From positions 1-33,841 of the forward strand of contig JAAYQW010000101.1 of the NCBI GenBank assembly GCA_012519115.1: a stretch of DNA of 33,841 nucleotides, read 5' to 3'. The notes under the pieces are model-generated. The model was given only the letters and a program-made list of their open reading frames with translations. It did no database searches and was not told the DNA's origin. A program made the translations under genes and the position numbers. This document shows, piece by piece, positions 1 through 9,182 of this stretch. Each line of letters begins with the position of its first letter. Positions within the stretch are counted from its first letter, which is position 1. This DNA comes from Spirochaetales bacterium. GTDB lineage: Bacteria; Spirochaetota; Spirochaetia; Sphaerochaetales; Sphaerochaetaceae.

Positions 1-611
1 ACCTGTTCGGCGATGTACTTCTCATCCACCTTCTCCCGGCTGAGGTAAGAGGGGGTGAACGCCGCGACGTGCAGGGCAAGATCGTTGGCGAACTCCTTGA
101 CTTCTTCTTTTTCAAAGACCGCGGAATCGCCCGCTTTGATCTTGACCAACACGGCGAGGGATCCTTCACCGTGGGTGTAGGCGGCTGCCAGCTCGTCGGC
201 AGCGATATCATACACGGTGAGGTTGGCGAGGCTCATGTTTTCCTTGATGATGGAGATGAGGTCGTTGACCATCCCGTTCAGCTCATCGTTGATCTCCGTG
301 TAGCCCTTCTCAAGAGCGACGTCGCAGATCTTCTCGCCAAGGGCGATGAACTCCTTGTTCGTCGCGACGAAGTCCGTCTCGCAGGTGAGGTTGATGAGAA
401 TGGCTTTGTTCTTTGCGACCTTGACGAACACCCGGCCATTATCTGTCGCCCGGTCCTGGCGCTTCGCCACGGCGGCGAGGCCCATCTTCTTTAAAATCTT
501 CTCAGCTTCGGCAAAGTCTCCGTTCGCTTCGGTGAGCGCTTTCTTGCAATCCATCATTCCGGCACCGGTGGCATCCCGGAGCTTCTTCACTAAATCAGCG
601 GTAATTACCAT
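1..611 (-). CDS. tsf: Elongation factor Ts, 3'-truncated by window edge
   Basis: EF-Ts is the nucleotide-exchange factor that regenerates EF-Tu-GTP in translation. Reading leftward from an ATG at 611, the protein begins MVITADLVKKLRDATGAGMM and continues DCKKALTEANGDFAEAEKIL, the classic N-terminal UBA-like EF-Ts signature. Further in, CETDFVATNKEF matches the conserved core motif TDFVA. About 203 codons are visible and the C-terminus lies beyond base 1. The ribosome site AGGAGA sits 8 bases before the ATG and overlaps the TAA stop of rpsB, so the two genes are translationally linked in the usual rpsB-tsf order. Identification is secure; only the missing end is unknown. Confidence 0.96.
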   Translation of the reverse strand, partial: MVITADLVKKLRDATGAGMMDCKKALTEANGDFAEAEKILKKMGLAAVAKRQDRATDNGRVFVKVAKNKAILINLTCETDFVATNKEFIALGEKICDVALEKGYTEINDELNGMVNDLISIIKENMSLANLTVYDIAADELAAAYTHGEGSLAVLVKIKAGDSAVFEKEEVKEFANDLALHVAAFTPSYLSREKVDEKYIAEQ

Positions 612-623
612 ATATGCTTCTCC

Positions 624-1511
624 TTAGTCGTTATAGAGCGTCTCGTCTTCATCGTCATCCTCATCAATGCGAGCATCTTCCTCATCTTCCTCGTCTTCAA
701 ACTTGGAATAATCGGCATCGTCATCGGTGGAGTAGACGATGGCTTCGTCGTCATCGTCGTCTTTTTTGGAGACTTCCGGCTCTTCAATCGGCTCATCATC
801 ACCAAGGCTCTCGATGATCTGGATTCCCGCTTCATTGTCGGCGTCGATGACCGCATTGGCGATGATTTCGACAAACAGGCTGATTGCTCGGATCGCGTCA
901 TCGTTTCCCGGAATCGGGTAGGTGATATAGGTGGGATCGCAGTTCGTGTCGACGACGGCGATGACGGGAATGCCCAAACGGGTCGCTTCGGCGATCGCGA
1001 TCGCTTCCTTTTTCGTGTCGATGACGAAGATCGCTCCGGGCAGTTCCTTCATGTCTTTGATGCCGCCGAGGTTCTTCTCGAGCTTCTCTTTCTGTTTCTC
1101 CAAGAGCGAGATCTCTTTCTTGGTCAACGCATTGAAGGTACCGTCATTTTCCATTCGCTCGATCTTCTTGAGCGTGGCGATGGATTTCTTGATCGTTGAA
1201 AAGTTGGTGAGCATTCCGCCGAGCCAACGATGGTTGACATACGGCATGCCGCAGCGCTGAGCTTCGGTCTCGATCGCTTGCTGGGCTTGTTTCTTTGTTC
1301 CGACAAAGAGAACGGTCTTTCCTTGTTTGACGACGCTTCTTACCGCGTCATACGCCTCAATGATACACGCTGAGGTCTTCTGTAAATCGATGATGTGAAT
1401 ACCGTTTCGTTCACTGAAGATGAAACGGGCCATTTTCGGGTTCCACCGTTTTGTCTGGTGGCCGAAGTGCACGCCTGACTCAAGCAGGCTTTTCATAGTT
1501 ACTACGGACAT
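624..1511 (-). CDS. rpsB: 30S ribosomal protein S2
   Basis: S2 is a small-subunit protein at the head-body junction. The start [20 protein letters not shown] is diagnostic, followed by [12 protein letters not shown] and the conserved VDTNCDP segment. An ATG four codons upstream is in frame, but GAGGAGG lies just before the MSVV start, so base 1511 is preferred; the gap to it is short (3-4 bases), so a few codons of doubt remain. At 295 residues the protein is longer than typical S2 (about 240). The extra is a C-terminal tail of roughly 50 residues made almost entirely of Asp and Glu, separated from the fold by a Lys-rich spot. Similar acidic tails occur in other spirochaetes, as I recall. tsf follows after 12 bases. 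Confidence 0.96.
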   Translation of the reverse strand: MSVVTMKSLLESGVHFGHQTKRWNPKMARFIFSERNGIHIIDLQKTSACIIEAYDAVRSVVKQGKTVLFVGTKKQAQQAIETEAQRCGMPYVNHRWLGGMLTNFSTIKKSIATLKKIERMENDGTFNALTKKEISLLEKQKEKLEKNLGGIKDMKELPGAIFVIDTKKEAIAIAEATRLGIPVIAVVDTNCDPTYITYPIPGNDDAIRAISLFVEIIANAVIDADNEAGIQIIESLGDDEPIEEPEVSKKDDDDDEAIVYSTDDDADYSKFEDEEDEEDARIDEDDDEDETLYND

Positions 1512-1524
1512 AATCCTCCTCATT

Positions 1525-1543
1525 GACGCACCAAAAGCACGTC
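1525..1543 (-). promoter_or_regulatory. Hairpin next to the rpsB ribosome site
   Basis: On the leftward transcript GACGTGC and GTGCGTC pair over seven positions (two G-U) around a five-base loop. The stem ends three bases before the GAGGAGG ribosome site. S2 is known to repress its own mRNA in other bacteria, so this may be the translational operator. The structural match to known S2 leaders was not tested. Confidence 0.35.
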
Positions 1544-1581
1544 ACCCTTCTCCTATTACACACCTTGCGGTGGAGATTTTT

Positions 1582-2154
1582 CTACCAGTCCGGCAGAGCT
1601 TCAGCTAGTATCCCAAAAATTTGATTCATTGGCAAGCCTATCACCGTGCTTTCATCCCCGCTGACGGATTTGACGAACTTTTTCCCGAGGCCTTGATAGC
1701 GATAGGAGCCGGCGGCTCCGATCCATTCGTCCGTATCAAGGTAGGCTTTGATCTCGTCATCATTCAGGTTCTTGAACGTAACCGCGCATCGGTCGCATCC
1801 CTGATGGATCCGACCGTCCGCCCACAACGCCCACGCCGAATACACATGATGGGTTTTTCCGCTTAAAAGCCTCAGCTGAGAAAAGGCGGCTTCCCTGTTT
1901 TCAGGTTGGCCAAGTTCAATATCATCGAATGCGAGGAGCGTATCGCTGGCGATGACGGGATGAGCGGGGGCAGGCCGGGTTTGAAGAAATGCTTCAAGCT
2001 TGCGCTTTGCCAGCAATCGGACGCTTTTCTCGACACTTTCTCTTTGGTGCTCTTCATCCGCTTTGGTGGGCTGAATCAGGACATCGAACCCCGCTTCCTC
2101 CAACAGGAGTTTTCTTCCCAACGATTTTGATGCCAGAATGATCGTCTTACCCAT
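1582..2154 (-). CDS. maf: Maf family nucleotide pyrophosphatase
   Basis: Maf proteins hydrolyse non-canonical or modified nucleoside triphosphates, cleaning the nucleotide pool; some also affect septation. The 190-residue protein has the family layout: N-terminal ILASKSLGRKLLLEEAGF (the SxSxxR phosphate-binding motif), VIASDTLLAF with the catalytic aspartate, SGKTHHVYSA, and GAAGSYRYQGLGKKFVKSVSGD followed by VIGLP near the end. Length is normal. The ATG at 2154 lies inside the end of the upstream ABC-F gene (8-base overlap), so the two are probably translated together. Which nucleotide it prefers cannot be read from the sequence. Confidence 0.93.
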   Translation of the reverse strand: MGKTIILASKSLGRKLLLEEAGFDVLIQPTKADEEHQRESVEKSVRLLAKRKLEAFLQTRPAPAHPVIASDTLLAFDDIELGQPENREAAFSQLRLLSGKTHHVYSAWALWADGRIHQGCDRCAVTFKNLNDDEIKAYLDTDEWIGAAGSYRYQGLGKKFVKSVSGDESTVIGLPMNQIFGILAEALPDW

Positions 2155-4066
2155 ACAGCTCTTCCTCCAACTTCATCCGCTCCTCTTCCAAGGCGAGCCA
2201 CGACGCTTCCTCTTTGGCGAGTTTCTTCCGCAGCCGTTCTTCCTCGTTTACCAATTTCACGATCTTTTCTTCAACCGAGTAGTTCTCGCTTTGGCTCATC
2301 GATCGTTGAACCTCTTTGAGTTCCGTCTCGATCGTGTCGTGTCGGACCAGAGATGCTTCCGCTTGGCGGCGAAGCGAGACAAGGCGATTATGCTTCTGCT
2401 TCTCCACGCGATAGGAGCGAGCCGGCTTTTTTTCTTCTTTCGGCGTTTCGACCGCCACCGCCTCTTTCTGTTCCAGCCGATAGCTGAAGTACGACCAATC
2501 GCCCTTAAACAGTTCGGGGGGATTCTCTTCCGTCAGATAGAGAATGCTTGTCGCTGCTTCTTGAATGACATGGGCGTCGTGACTGACGAAGATCAAGGTT
2601 CCATCATATTCCTTGATCGCTTGAAGGAGCGCATTCTTCGCCGAGATATCCAAGTGGCTCGTCGGTTCATCCAGAATCAGCAGATTCGCCGGATGCATGA
2701 GCGTCTTGAGGAGCGCCAGACGGGAGCGTTCTCCGCCGCTTAGGATTCCAACCCGTTTGAATACGTCATCTCCGCTGAAGAGAAAGGAACCGAGGTATGT
2801 TCTCAGCCGGGGAATGTCGGCGGTCGAAGCCACGCTGCCAAGTTCTTCAAGGACCGTGTTCGAATCATCGAGGGTTTGTTTGGCATCCTGGGCGAAATAC
2901 CCGATCTGAACTCCCGATCCGACGGTCAGCTTTCCCCGGTAATCGGTGTCGATTCCCGCAAGAATCCGTAAAAGAGTCGATTTTCCCGTTCCGTTCTTTC
3001 CGACGACAGCGATTCGTTCTCCTTTCATGACGATCGAATCGAAGTGCTCGAAGACAGTAAGCGAACCGTAGCGCTTGGTGAGGTCTTCGATCTTCAACAC
3101 CTGCTTGCCGCTGTGCGGGGCAGGGGGAAAGGAAAACGAAAGATTTCTGAGGTGCTCCGGGATTTCAATGATTTCCAGCCTCTCCAGCTGTTTTATCCGA
3201 CCTTGGACTTGACGGGCTTTGGAAGCTTTCGCCCGGAAGCGTTCGATGAACACCTCCTGCTTCCTGATCTCTTCCCGCTGTTGTTCATAGGCGTGGATGA
3301 GGCTTTGGATCTCATTCTCCCGCTGCTTCTCATATTGGCTGTACGTTCCCTTGTATCGCTTCAATTGACCCTGAAAGAGTTCGAACACCTCGTTGATCGT
3401 CTCATCCAGGAAGGAGCGGTCGTGGCTGACAATCATCACCGACTCGGGATATACCCTGAGATAGTTTCTCAGCCAGTAGCGGGCTTCGATGTCGAGGTAG
3501 TTGGTCGGTTCATCCAACAGCAGGAGGTGGGGTTTCTCCGCCAGGACTTTTGCCAGCGCGATCCGCATTTGCCACCCTCCGGAAAATTCGCTGCAGGGGC
3601 GGTGAAGATCGCCGTCATGAAACCCGAGACCTTTGAGAATGATCGCGATCTCCGTCTTTCGATCATGATATCCCTCCCCGAGGAGGGCTTCCTGGATCTC
3701 ATGAAGCCGCTGAAGGAGATAATCGGAAAGCTCACCCCGGGCAAGGCGTTCTTCGATTGCGTGCTGTTCATCGACAAGCGGAAGAAAACGATCGTAGGCG
3801 AGCTCAACCTGTTCATACGCAGTTCCCTCCTCCAAGACGATATCGCTTTGAGGAAGGTAGGAGATCCGCATGTCTTTCGGCTGAGCATATTCGTAGATAT
3901 CCGCACTCATCAGTCCGGCGACGATCTGCAGAAGGGTGGATTTGCCGCTCCCGTTCGCCCCGACCAATGCGGCACGGGCACGCTCTGAAAGCGTGAACGA
4001 GATATCATCCAGCAGTTGTCGATCGGCAAATGCAATGGATAACCGCTGTACCTGTAAGGTAGCCAA
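2147..4066 (-). CDS. ABC-F family ATPase (ribosome-associated type)
   Basis: ABC-F proteins carry two ATPase cassettes and no membrane domain; characterised members act on the ribosome. First cassette: Walker A GANGSGKST, signature EFSGGWQMRIALAK, Walker B LLLLDEPTNYLD. A charged linker (about 240-310) follows, then the second cassette with GKNGTGKST, LSGGERSRLALLKTL and LLILDEPTSHLD. A coiled-coil C-terminal tail of about 100 residues resembles the Uup/YdiF subgroup. The start is taken as TTG at 4066 because LQVQRLSIAF is the family N-terminus and GGGAG lies 7 bases upstream; the longer reading frame to 4159 runs through promoter DNA. Predicted length 639 residues. Substrate is unknown, and antibiotic protection cannot be claimed. 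Confidence 0.92.
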   Translation of the reverse strand: MATLQVQRLSIAFADRQLLDDISFTLSERARAALVGANGSGKSTLLQIVAGLMSADIYEYAQPKDMRISYLPQSDIVLEEGTAYEQVELAYDRFLPLVDEQHAIEERLARGELSDYLLQRLHEIQEALLGEGYHDRKTEIAIILKGLGFHDGDLHRPCSEFSGGWQMRIALAKVLAEKPHLLLLDEPTNYLDIEARYWLRNYLRVYPESVMIVSHDRSFLDETINEVFELFQGQLKRYKGTYSQYEKQRENEIQSLIHAYEQQREEIRKQEVFIERFRAKASKARQVQGRIKQLERLEIIEIPEHLRNLSFSFPPAPHSGKQVLKIEDLTKRYGSLTVFEHFDSIVMKGERIAVVGKNGTGKSTLLRILAGIDTDYRGKLTVGSGVQIGYFAQDAKQTLDDSNTVLEELGSVASTADIPRLRTYLGSFLFSGDDVFKRVGILSGGERSRLALLKTLMHPANLLILDEPTSHLDISAKNALLQAIKEYDGTLIFVSHDAHVIQEAATSILYLTEENPPELFKGDWSYFSYRLEQKEAVAVETPKEEKKPARSYRVEKQKHNRLVSLRRQAEASLVRHDTIETELKEVQRSMSQSENYSVEEKIVKLVNEEERLRKKLAKEEASWLALEEERMKLEEELYG

Positions 4067-4093
4067 ACTCCTTCTCCCTTGGCCAAGCGGGTG

Positions 4094-4122
4094 TTGATTA
4101 GCCCTGCTGTAGGCGCTATGAT
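4094..4122 (+). promoter_or_regulatory. Promoter for aroDE
   Basis: TTGATT at 4094-4099 and TATGAT at 4117-4122 are separated by 17 bases, a good housekeeping-sigma promoter pointing at aroDE. It is interleaved with the leftward ABC-F promoter, so the two may interfere. Confidence 0.65.
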
Positions 4123-4124
4123 GG

Positions 4125-4154
4125 AGTCTACCACACCCGCGCCCGCGATGACAA
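4125..4154 (-). promoter_or_regulatory. Promoter for the ABC-F gene
   Basis: On the minus strand TTGTCA (4154-4149) and TAGACT (4130-4125) are 18 bases apart. This places transcription start about 50 bases before the TTG start codon of the ABC-F gene. Confidence 0.5.
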
Positions 4155-4171
4155 TCCACAGGAGGTTTGTC

Positions 4172-5656
4172 GTGCTTTGCTTAACGCTCACCGCTTCGAC
4201 ACTGGCTGAAAACAAAGCATTGGTGGAGAAAAACCGCTCATGGATCAGCGCCGCCGAAGTACGTCTCGATTATCTTGATGAACATGAATTGAAAGTGGCA
4301 TCGGTCTTTCCCTCGATGGTCGATCTTCCCCTCATTCTCACCTATCGTCGAAAAAGTGACGGGGGACTGTGCACCAAACATGAAAAAGAACGCCTTCAAA
4401 CCCTCTATGAGGCCGCCAAGGGTAGTTGGGCATATGTTGATATCGAAGAGGATGTGAAGAAAAGCGACCTGAAATGCAAAGATCCCCTCTTTGAAGGCCG
4501 GGTGGACCTTGAAGAAAGCTTGCGAGCGCGAAATATCCGGATCATTCGATCCTATCATGATTTTGGAGGAGTTCCCGAAGATCTGTTCGGACGAGTCAAT
4601 CGCCTGGCCGGTAAAGGGGACATCCCCAAAGTGGCGGTGACCCCTCAATCGCTCTTGGATGTGATCATGCTTTTCCAGGTGGAAGAACAGCTTGCCCACC
4701 TCAAAGAGAAAATCATCATTGGAATGGGACAGTGGGGAATTCCCACGCGAATCCTCTATAAACGCCTCGGCTCGATGCTGAGTTTCGTCAGCGATACCCA
4801 AGCCGTCCTCGGTCATCTCGGCCCGAGAGAGATGAGCGAGGTGTATCACGCCGATCGGATCGATCGGAACACCCATATCTACGGAGTCATCGGAAACCCC
4901 GTTTATCACACCTCGTCGCCGAAAATCCACAACCGCGGCTTTGAGGCGATCCGGTACAACGCCGTCTATGTTCCCTTTCTGGTCGACTCCGTCCGATCCT
5001 TCTTCAAGCTCGCCGAGCTTTTGAAGATTCGCGGCTTCTCCGTAACGATTCCTCACAAACAAGCGGTCGTACCCTATCTGGGCAAGACCAGCAGGGAAGT
5101 CAAACAGATCGGTTCGTGCAACACCGTAGTCCGGATTCAAGGGATGTGGAAAGGGATCAATACCGACTATTATGGCTTCTTGAGTCCCATTCAGGACCGT
5201 ATCGCCTCCGGTTCGATCAGAAGCGCTCTTGTCGTCGGCTCCGGAGGGGCGAGCCGGTCGATCGTATACGCCTTGATCAACCACGGTGTGAAGGTGACGA
5301 TTCTCAATCGAACGGTGGAGAGAGCCAAGAAGCTGAGTGAGGAGACGATGAGCGGATACGACTCATTGGAAAACGCCCATCTGTATCAAGGAGGTGTCGA
5401 TCTGGTCGTCCAGACCACCAGCGTCGGGATGGGGGAGCTGGAAGGGATCAACCCGATTCCCTCCTTTGCGTTCACCGGCAAAGAGCTCGCCTACGAGTTG
5501 ATTTATCAACCGGAAGAAACGGCGTTTCTTCAAGCTGCGAAGAGGGCGGGATGCGAGCTCATTCTTGGCAAAGAGATGCTCATCGAGCAGGGAAAGCTAC
5601 AGTTCGAAGCGTTCTGCGGGTATCACTTTCCTCACTGGATTCCCCTCAATCTTTAA
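4172..5656 (+). CDS. aroDE: Bifunctional 3-dehydroquinate dehydratase / shikimate dehydrogenase
   Basis: The fused enzyme would carry out two consecutive shikimate-pathway steps: 3-dehydroquinate to 3-dehydroshikimate, then NADPH reduction to shikimate. Residues 1-210 are type I dehydroquinase: ExRxD at 29-33, SYHDF with catalytic His about 129, and the Schiff-base Lys in KVAVTPQS about 153. Residues 235-494 are AroE: GNPVYHTSSPKIHN, VTIPHK with catalytic Lys about 296, SCNT, NTD at 330-332, the nucleotide-binding GSGGAS and TTSVGM. The GTG at 4172 is chosen because AGGAGG lies six bases before it and LCLTLTAST is the usual AroD start; the frame is open upstream to 4079. Similar fusions occur in chlamydiae and plants. 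The stop overlaps that of the convergent gene. Confidence 0.94.
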   Translation: MLCLTLTASTLAENKALVEKNRSWISAAEVRLDYLDEHELKVASVFPSMVDLPLILTYRRKSDGGLCTKHEKERLQTLYEAAKGSWAYVDIEEDVKKSDLKCKDPLFEGRVDLEESLRARNIRIIRSYHDFGGVPEDLFGRVNRLAGKGDIPKVAVTPQSLLDVIMLFQVEEQLAHLKEKIIIGMGQWGIPTRILYKRLGSMLSFVSDTQAVLGHLGPREMSEVYHADRIDRNTHIYGVIGNPVYHTSSPKIHNRGFEAIRYNAVYVPFLVDSVRSFFKLAELLKIRGFSVTIPHKQAVVPYLGKTSREVKQIGSCNTVVRIQGMWKGINTDYYGFLSPIQDRIASGSIRSALVVGSGGASRSIVYALINHGVKVTILNRTVERAKKLSEETMSGYDSLENAHLYQGGVDLVVQTTSVGMGELEGINPIPSFAFTGKELAYELIYQPEETAFLQAAKRAGCELILGKEMLIEQGKLQFEAFCGYHFPHWIPLNL

Positions 5657-7527
5657 AGAAAGAGCATCTTTATCTGGCGAAGCAGGAAGATTTTCGATAG
5701 CGGGATCACCCGGGTTTCCATCTGAGGCAGGATCGCCACTTTGAAGAGAGCTTCCTTATTGGGCGTGTAGGTAAGCTCCAACGCCAAGGCCATCACCTCC
5801 TCGCCACCCATGAAGAGCTGGACGACGGTTCCTTCCTTCGAGGAAGCTTGCTTCGCGAGTGAGATTTTTCCTTGGTAATCAAAACCGCCCGCTTCAATTC
5901 TCGTATAGAGAATCTGGGGGGCAAGCTGGGTCTTGCTGATGATCAGGCGCTCTTCGAAGCGCTCCAGGAGATCCTCCTCCGCTTCTTTGGGATAGTTCTT
6001 CTTCATGATCGCCTCCCTGATCGTCTCATCCCGCATGACAGGAGGAATCTCCACCGTTCTTTGAATCCTTTTCGGTCTTTGAAGATCGTCCGGCCAATCA
6101 AGGGCGGGATACTCTTGCGTTTCCGCTTCGCTCGTGTGGGCAAGCTCGCCTTTGGTCGAACCGAGACTCAGCCCCGCCTGGACAAGGATCTGCCGCCATA
6201 ATCGCTCCTGTGCTCGGCTCATCAGGAAGATCGTGGGCGAAAGACGATCGAGAATATGTTCTTGGAGAGCCGGCAGCTGTTCGACGATCCGGCTGACCCG
6301 CTCGTCGGTATGCAAGACGAGACCGTCATAGATCTGAACCTGCTTGCTCCGTTCGGCGATCAGATCTAGAGATTTGACCAAAGCGGTGTTCAGTGTCCCG
6401 TTCACATGCTTTCGCAGATATGCTTTGATCTCATCATAGCCGACCCCTCCATCCAACGCGCTTCGCAACCGTTCTTCGGTGATTCGCCACAGTCGGGTCC
6501 GATCGAGGGTCTCCAAGGCGGCAAAGCGGAAGAGAAGCGAGTCGGCGTCCAAAGATCCGAGGTAAGAAACCGAGTAGTCGCTGTCTACGACGAAGGAGGC
6601 GGCCTGTTCGTTTTGGGAGTAGAAGACATGGCGGTATGCTCCTTTTGCTTTGACCAGCAGTCCAAGACCGAGCAGCACCGAAGCAAGGTCACAGCTTTTA
6701 ATGTGATGTTTGAGGGAAAGAGCCTGGCTTAGCCGCTCCAGGCCGGAAGTGGAAAGCGTTTCGACATCCTCCAGGATGCAGACGACATCATTGCAGCAGG
6801 TGTTCAAGGCGGCCTCTTTATCGCCTTCAAAATGCCTGCTGAGCATCATCGCCTTCAACCGGCGGTCATCCAGAAGAAAGAGATCATGAGCGCGCTGCCA
6901 ATTGACCCGTCGATGAGGGTCTTCGATGATGATTCCAAGTTTGATGAAACTCGTGTGGATCGTTTCAAAGATCGCGGGAAGATCGACGCTTTGTATCGTC
7001 GGAAAGAGGGTTTCATATTCTTTTCGGAAGAAGGAGCGGCTCGGTCGTTCCGCCAAGGTAAGAATCGCTTGAAGGAATTCGCGATAGCTGAAGGGGTAGA
7101 TATGAATCGTGCTGTCTTCCGCTCCGAAAAGGGGTGTCAGACTGGCGAATCGGTAAAGGTGCTCTTCCAGCAGCGGATTGAGAACCAGCATCTTGTCTGT
7201 CGCGATGATGATCATCCGCTCACGCAGGTTCGCGACCCGAAGCAGCAGCTTGCCGTACGGATGGAACCCCTCCAGGAGAGTCGCCAGCTGTTCGAAGCGC
7301 AAGGGTCCGCTGAAGAGCAGGGCGGTGATGATCGCTTGATCGAAGGAATCGAGAAGAGAAAGAATCTTTTTCCGGTTTTCTTCAAGCGCGAAGAAGGCGA
7401 CGAGCCGTGAAGTGATATGCTCTTTATGAAACGGTGACTCGATCAGGCCAAGATAGTTCCGGGCCAAAAAGAAGTATTCCTCGTCATTGTACTGCTCAAG
7501 GAGTGTTTTCAGCTGTTCATGACTCAT
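5653..7527 (-). CDS. XPB-associated protein with XPB/Ssl2 N-terminal-like domain
   Basis: A 624-residue protein without catalytic motifs. Residues about 345-440 (WRITEERLRSALDGGVGYDE, then AYLRKHVNGTLNTAL and LSPTIFLMSR) resemble the helicase-associated domain found in XPB/Ssl2 N-termini, known from stand-alone proteins encoded beside XPB genes in actinobacteria, for example Rv0862c next to Rv0861c. That resemblance is from memory of the family. The N-terminus is helical; the last 110 residues contain ILYTRIEAGGFDYQGKISLA, perhaps a WYL-like or OB-like fold. The ATG at 7527 sits in an ATGA overlap with the helicase stop, with GAGGTG five bases upstream, so the two are almost certainly made together. 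Likely role: regulatory or DNA-binding partner of the helicase. Confidence 0.72.
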   Translation of the reverse strand: MSHEQLKTLLEQYNDEEYFFLARNYLGLIESPFHKEHITSRLVAFFALEENRKKILSLLDSFDQAIITALLFSGPLRFEQLATLLEGFHPYGKLLLRVANLRERMIIIATDKMLVLNPLLEEHLYRFASLTPLFGAEDSTIHIYPFSYREFLQAILTLAERPSRSFFRKEYETLFPTIQSVDLPAIFETIHTSFIKLGIIIEDPHRRVNWQRAHDLFLLDDRRLKAMMLSRHFEGDKEAALNTCCNDVVCILEDVETLSTSGLERLSQALSLKHHIKSCDLASVLLGLGLLVKAKGAYRHVFYSQNEQAASFVVDSDYSVSYLGSLDADSLLFRFAALETLDRTRLWRITEERLRSALDGGVGYDEIKAYLRKHVNGTLNTALVKSLDLIAERSKQVQIYDGLVLHTDERVSRIVEQLPALQEHILDRLSPTIFLMSRAQERLWRQILVQAGLSLGSTKGELAHTSEAETQEYPALDWPDDLQRPKRIQRTVEIPPVMRDETIREAIMKKNYPKEAEEDLLERFEERLIISKTQLAPQILYTRIEAGGFDYQGKISLAKQASSKEGTVVQLFMGGEEVMALALELTYTPNKEALFKVAILPQMETRVIPLSKIFLLRQIKMLFL

Positions 7528-9182
7528 TCCCACACCTCGATTTCATAACTATAGCCTTGTTCGGCAAGAAACTTTTGACGATTGGCACTGAACTCCTCCT
7601 CACTGGAGTAGCGGGTGATCACCGAATAGAAGAACGATGATCGGCCTTTAGGTCGAAGGATTCGCCCGAGGCGCTGTGCCTCTTCGCTTCGGGAGCCGAA
7701 CGTTCCGGAGATCTGGATGGCGACCGAGGCGTCCGGCAGATCGATCGCGTAGTTTGCGACCTTGCTGACGACGAGAATCCGAATCTCCCCGCTTCTGAAC
7801 ACACTATACAATTCGTCCCGCTTCGCGTTTGGGGTGCTTCCCGTGATGATCGGGAGCTCGAAGAGCTCTGCCACCTCTTCGAGCTGGTCGATGTATTGGC
7901 CGATGATCAGGATGAAATCATCGCTGTGACGCTCGATGAGCGAACGGACCACATCAATCTTCAGGGGGTTTTCACTTGCGATTCGATACTTTTGCCGCTT
8001 GGTGGCCAGAGCATACTCCAGCTCCAGTTCTTTCGGCAGATCCAAGCGGATTTCATGGCAGTACGCTTGGGCGATGAACCCTTGCTGTTGAAGTTCGATC
8101 CATGGAACGTCGTAGCGCTTCGGTCCGACCAGGCTGAAGACTTCATCCTCGCGTCCGTCTTCCCGGACCAGGGTGGCGGTAAAGCCGACTCGGAACGTCG
8201 CCTGCAGCTCCGCCGTTACTTTGAAAACGGGCGCGGGAAGCATGTGCACTTCATCGTAGATGATGAGGCCCCATTCGCCTTTGGTCAGGAGATCCATATG
8301 AGCGAACGGAGCGGTTTTGCTCTTGCGGTAGGTGAGAACCTGATAGGTGCACACCGTCACCGGTTTCCGCTCTTTCAGATTGCCGGTATATTCACCGACA
8401 TCTTCGCTCGTCAACGTAGTCTTGTCGAGGATTTCCCTCATCCACTGGTGAACCGCCACCACGTTGGTGGTCACTATGAGGGTGTTTGTTTTCAGTCGGC
8501 TCATGATCTCCAGGCCGACGATCGTTTTTCCCGATCCGCAGGGCAGGACGATCGTGCCGAAGCCGCGACCACGGCCAAGATCCCCCAAGAGGGCATCCGC
8601 GGCTTGGCTCTGGTATGACCGAACGACGAACGGCTCCCCTTCCAAGGTGGCCTTGCGCTTGTCAAACAGAAGGGGAGGACCTTTGGAAAGCGGAATCTGA
8701 TCATCCACCGGGTAGCCGAGCTTGATGAGGCGAAGCTTGAGCTCGCCGCGCATATACCGTTCAACGAGGAAGGAGTGCTCGTCCTTGACGACGAGAAGCT
8801 TCATCAACTCCTTTCGATGTCTGATTTCCAGCCGGATCTTTTCAATCAAAACCGTCAGCAGATAATGGTTTTCATCATCGCTTTCGGTAAGAACCAGCGA
8901 TCCCCATCGGCTGGAGATGTCCCGAACGAAAAAGAGCACGCTCTCCGGTGGAGAAAACTTTGACCATTTTCTGATCGTTTCAACGATTGCATCCCCGCCG
9001 AGACCTTCACTCGAGGCGTTCCACAGGCTGATCTCACTGATCCGGTAGGTGTGCATATGTTCGGGAGATTTCACCAATTCGCAGAAACGGATCAGATCCT
9101 TCCGACACTCTTCGCTGTCTTTGTGGTGGACATCGAGAAGGAGGCTGCGGTCACTTTGGACGATCAAGGGAGTATCTTTCAT
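7524..9182 (-). CDS. XPB/RAD25-type DNA repair helicase
   Basis: A 552-residue superfamily-2 helicase of the XPB type. Motif I is LPCGSGKT (about 213-220), motif II is DEVH (310-313) rather than DEAD/DEAH, motif III GFTATL is followed at once by the XPB-specific RED triplet (about 339-341), and motif VI is EAQRLGRILRPK (about 500). The C-terminus, SANRQKFLAEQGYSYEI, is also typical. The N-terminal 170 residues form the damage-recognition-like region. The ATG at 9182 overlaps the aroC stop as ATGA; the frame upstream of it belongs to aroC. XPB proteins unwind DNA in repair and transcription; the bacterial function is largely uncharacterised. A gene of this type is present in Treponema. Confidence 0.92.
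   Translation of the reverse strand: MKDTPLIVQSDRSLLLDVHHKDSEECRKDLIRFCELVKSPEHMHTYRISEISLWNASSEGLGGDAIVETIRKWSKFSPPESVLFFVRDISSRWGSLVLTESDDENHYLLTVLIEKIRLEIRHRKELMKLLVVKDEHSFLVERYMRGELKLRLIKLGYPVDDQIPLSKGPPLLFDKRKATLEGEPFVVRSYQSQAADALLGDLGRGRGFGTIVLPCGSGKTIVGLEIMSRLKTNTLIVTTNVVAVHQWMREILDKTTLTSEDVGEYTGNLKERKPVTVCTYQVLTYRKSKTAPFAHMDLLTKGEWGLIIYDEVHMLPAPVFKVTAELQATFRVGFTATLVREDGREDEVFSLVGPKRYDVPWIELQQQGFIAQAYCHEIRLDLPKELELEYALATKRQKYRIASENPLKIDVVRSLIERHSDDFILIIGQYIDQLEEVAELFELPIITGSTPNAKRDELYSVFRSGEIRILVVSKVANYAIDLPDASVAIQISGTFGSRSEEAQRLGRILRPKGRSSFFYSVITRYSSEEEFSANRQKFLAEQGYSYEIEVWE

Noticed and set aside
2138-3988. Long plus-strand open frames opposite the ABC-F gene
   Set aside because: They mirror the codon pattern of the real gene, have no ribosome sites and encode no recognisable motif.
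4238-5284. 348-codon minus-strand frame opposite aroDE
   Set aside because: Shadow of a gene with clear AroD and AroE motifs; no start signal and no recognisable protein motifs.
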